Shown one piece after another: positions 62,030 to 64,000 of a stretch of 64,000 nt of DNA. The DNA comes from Polyangiaceae bacterium (GTDB lineage: Bacteria > Myxococcota_A > Polyangia > Polyangiales > Polyangiaceae): the NCBI GenBank assembly GCA_019637265.1, contig JAHBVY010000001.1, positions 558,001-622,000 of the forward strand, written 5' to 3'. Position numbers and translations under genes: made by a program. How positions within the stretch are numbered: position 1 is the stretch's first letter; the number at the start of each line of letters is the position of its first letter. The notes beneath the pieces are model-generated. The model saw nothing but the letters and a program-made list of their open reading frames with translations. It had not been told where the DNA came from and ran no database searches.

Positions 62030-63496
62030 ATGACGGAGCCCACGCACCCTACCTGTGAGCCGTCGCCTGGAGCCGCGGCCAAGGCCCCTGATCGCTGGGC
62101 GGGTTTGAAACCCGCCCCTACGTCGGCGAAGCGCGGCGGGTCGCTCGCGGCGCTCTTCGGCGTGGCGGCGCTCGCGGTGGCTTGCAGCGTGACCAACACC
62201 TTCGATGAGGTCCGCCAATCGAGCGCGGGCGGTTCGGGTGCCAGCGGGGGGGCGGGCGCCGCGGGTGGCGTAGCGGGCAGCGGCGGGACCCTCGGCGGCA
62301 CCACGGCGGCGGGCACGGGGGGGACGGCTGGCGTGGATCCAGCTCCAGCTGGTCTCATCATGGTCGCTGGAGTGGGGGACGGCGAAGCGGGGCGGGAGTC
62401 GGTCATCGCCGCGCTCAGCCCGCACTCTGGGCGTGAGTACGCGCGGCGCTCGTTCGGAGCGGGTCGGTCCGTCAGGGTGGCTTACGACGCGGCGACCGAC
62501 GTGTGGTACGTGTTCGCGCAGGTGGGGACCGTGACGGAGCCGTTCGAGCTCCACACGCTGCGCTTCGATCGCGTAGCGCGTCGCTTCACGGAGCTAGCCA
62601 CCCTCACGGTGCCGGCGCCCAAGGGCGTCATCGCGGTCCTCAACCAACGACTCTACTACCAGTCAGTCGTTCAAGAGGTGAGCGCGCCGCCCACGGAGGG
62701 CTTCACCCTGGTGAGGGTGGTCACGCCCGAAGCGCCCGAGCTGGTGCAGCCGCCGCAGGACACGCCGCTGCTCAGCGGCACCGTGTTCGCCATGGTGAGC
62801 CGCCCCTCGGCGGCTCCTGGTGGCGTCGTCAACGTGTTCATCAAGGACGCGAGCTGCCCGGCCGGAGTGGGGGGCCCTGCCTGTGACGTACGCGTTCGGC
62901 GTGCGTCCATCAGGGAAGCTGCGACCACCGCGCAGTTCGCGGTGGAGTCTCAGGTGCTCGGGCGTGTGTTGCAGTCCGGCGGGAGCGCAGCGGCGACGCG
63001 GGCAGGGGATGATGACGTCATCGTCTTGCCCGATCCGAGCTGGGTCGATGGCCTGCCCGACGTCTGGGCTGGTCAGGCGCAGCGCTTCCATTCTACCACC
63101 TTCGCGACCCTCGCCACGTATCCGTTCGAGGTGAACGGTCCGGCGATCCGCGACGCTGCTTGGGATGCTTGCTCGGGGGTGGTGTTCGCAACGGAGCTCG
63201 CGAAAGACGCCGCCATCTTCGCGATCCCGACGGCGAGCGGTGGCACCACCTTCCGTCTGGGCGTTTCGACGCCGCCCGTCGCCGCGGTGCACTTCGAGCC
63301 CATCACGCGCAGCGTGCTCCAACCCAAAGACGACCCAACGAACTACAGCATCCGAGCCTTCGCGCTGGGCGGCACCTCGCTCGAGCCCGTCCTCACGGAG
63401 CGGCTCCCGGGCTCGGCGCTCCCGTGGGAGCCTCCGCCCGATCTGAGGCCCATCCAGGTGGCGATCGAGGAGCCCCGGAGCCCCGCGTGTCCGTAA
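62030..63496 (+). CDS. Gly-linker lipoprotein, paralog 1, unknown function
   Basis: The frame opens with ATG 62030 (488 residues), but the lipobox (GVAALAVACSVTNTFDEV, Cys about 52) is too deep for this start. A palindromic element (62097-62117) is translated between them as GLKPAP. TTG 62104, inside that element, would give a 27-residue signal peptide. I cannot decide between them. After the Cys come NTFDEV, a Gly/Ala/Ser linker (GGSGASGGAGAAGGVAG) and about 370 residues of beta-rich sequence with WD/propeller-like spacing (DAATDVWYVFAQVGT, LAKDAAIFAIPTASGG). No family is recognised. It is followed by a related lipoprotein. Confidence 0.72.
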   Translation: MTEPTHPTCEPSPGAAAKAPDRWAGLKPAPTSAKRGGSLAALFGVAALAVACSVTNTFDEVRQSSAGGSGASGGAGAAGGVAGSGGTLGGTTAAGTGGTAGVDPAPAGLIMVAGVGDGEAGRESVIAALSPHSGREYARRSFGAGRSVRVAYDAATDVWYVFAQVGTVTEPFELHTLRFDRVARRFTELATLTVPAPKGVIAVLNQRLYYQSVVQEVSAPPTEGFTLVRVVTPEAPELVQPPQDTPLLSGTVFAMVSRPSAAPGGVVNVFIKDASCPAGVGGPACDVRVRRASIREAATTAQFAVESQVLGRVLQSGGSAAATRAGDDDVIVLPDPSWVDGLPDVWAGQAQRFHSTTFATLATYPFEVNGPAIRDAAWDACSGVVFATELAKDAAIFAIPTASGGTTFRLGVSTPPVAAVHFEPITRSVLQPKDDPTNYSIRAFALGGTSLEPVLTERLPGSALPWEPPPDLRPIQVAIEEPRSPACP

Positions 63497-63612
63497 GCTA
63501 GACTACCTTCAGAGCCACTCACCACTCGAACACAGAGCTACTCGAACCCAGCGCCACCGAGCTGCGAAGGCGGTGGCATTCCGTAAGCCAGGCTGTCCTC
63601 GAGAGACCCAAG
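63490..63612 (+). repeat. Diverged duplication flanking gene 3' end
   Basis: TCCGTAAGCTAGACTACCTT (63489-63508, containing the TAA stop) recurs as TCCGTAAGCCAGGCTGTCCT (63580-63599). The second copy precedes the next gene start by about 30 bp and may double as its promoter. Confidence 0.65.
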
Positions 63613-63616
63613 TATC

Positions 63617-64000
63617 ATGAAGTACGCTTCCCTGTTCATCTCAGCCGGCCTGCTCGTGGGTTGCTCGTTCGTCAACGCCTTCGACGACGTGACGGAGGAG
63701 CAGGGCCAGGGGGGCGCGGCGGCCTCCGGGGGGACGAGCGCCGGCGTGGGTGGGGTGGCTGGCTCGGGTGGGGTGGGCGCGGGCGGCAGCGGCGCGGGTG
63801 GCTCGGGAGCCGGCGGCTCAGGGGCTGGTGGTAGCGGCGCGGGTGGCTCGGGAGCCGGCGGCAGCGGCGCGGGCGGCAGTGGTGCTGGCGGCTCGGGAGC
63901 GGGCGGCAGCGGCGCGGGCGGTTCGGGGGCCTCCGGCGGCACGGCGGGGACCGGCGGTGGATCCGCGCTGGGGCAGGCGTGCCAAGAGAACGAAGACTGC
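63617..64000 (+). CDS. Gly-linker lipoprotein, paralog 2 (3' end cut by window edge)
   Basis: ATG 63617 gives a clean signal peptide MKYASLFISAGLLVGC with lipobox Cys at 16, then SFVNAFDDV, matching CSVTNTFDEV of the previous gene. A strongly repetitive linker of about ten GAGGS units follows, then SALGQACQENEDC at the edge, which looks like the start of a small Cys-rich domain. The rest is outside the window. The shared C-S-x-x-N-x-F-D-x-V motif shows that the two genes are paralogs arranged in tandem. Confidence 0.82.
   Translation, partial: MKYASLFISAGLLVGCSFVNAFDDVTEEQGQGGAAASGGTSAGVGGVAGSGGVGAGGSGAGGSGAGGSGAGGSGAGGSGAGGSGAGGSGAGGSGAGGSGAGGSGASGGTAGTGGGSALGQACQENEDC

Overview
The window is about 64 kb of very GC-rich DNA (by eye near 68-70% G+C) whose gene content fits a social or gliding member of the Myxococcota, probably the Polyangia side. 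The pointers are a PilR-like regulator next to type IV pilins with sigma-54 promoters, an MglA-type GTPase, a eukaryotic-like Ser/Thr kinase with PEGA repeats, a MYXO-CTERM-like sorting tail, many lipoproteins with Gly-rich linkers after the lipobox, and fibronectin-III/cytochrome lipoproteins. I cannot name the species. I see no rRNA, tRNA, CRISPR array, integrase or insertion sequence.

Layout. 1-11 kb (minus strand): an ECF sigma factor, a putative anti-sigma factor, two lipoproteins, an LpxL-type acyltransferase and a J-domain/TPR protein, mostly joined by 4-bp ATGA overlaps. A DnaK paralog, a protein sharing a small domain with the J protein, and an M1 aminopeptidase (cut by the left edge) follow. 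11-17 kb: a rhomboid protease with an N-terminal zinc ribbon, an MglA-like GTPase with a long C-terminal extension, a large lipoprotein (minus), and a sigma-54 response regulator. 17-21.3 kb: four pilin or pilin-like genes, then a TPR membrane protein. 21.6-27.2 kb: a coupled pair, a phosphodiester-glycosidase-like protein and a PEGA Ser/Thr kinase. 28-30.7 kb: a small lipoprotein and a TMTC-like membrane TPR protein. 30.9-35 kb: pyrC-carA-rimO. 35-39.7 kb: a MYXO-CTERM-like BNR protein, a GMC oxidoreductase with its small partner, and a lipoprotein. 40-47 kb: an FMN glutamate-synthase-like protein, then hutU-hutI-sulfatase on the minus strand. 47.1-52.6 kb: a giant TPR protein. 52.8-64 kb: a DUF2914 lipoprotein, an orphan cytochrome oxidase subunit III, an alpha/beta hydrolase, a PEGA-like secreted protein, a di-haem peroxidase lipoprotein, two FN3/cytochrome c lipoproteins, and two paralogous Gly-rich lipoproteins (the last cut by the right edge).

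The three strongest functional themes are these. (1) A PilR-like activator lies beside pilin genes, three of which carry GG-N10-GC sigma-54 promoter candidates. (2) An envelope-stress and chaperone block links sigma factor, lipid A acylation, J protein and DnaK. (3) A surface redox cluster combines a peroxidase with FN3 lipoproteins that end in c-type haem motifs.

The spacers are unusually rich in repeats. I see a palindromic element with arms GGGCGGGTTT/AAACCCGCCC (six perfect or near-perfect copies plus variants), a dispersed motif GCGGTGCCGTCCAACCCCC (about ten copies), a GACAGCTCAGCTGACG-like mini-repeat that also enters coding regions in frame, several tandem arrays, and several places where the 3' end of a gene is duplicated just downstream. 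Several gene starts and ends are built from this repeat DNA, so automatic start calls should be treated with care.
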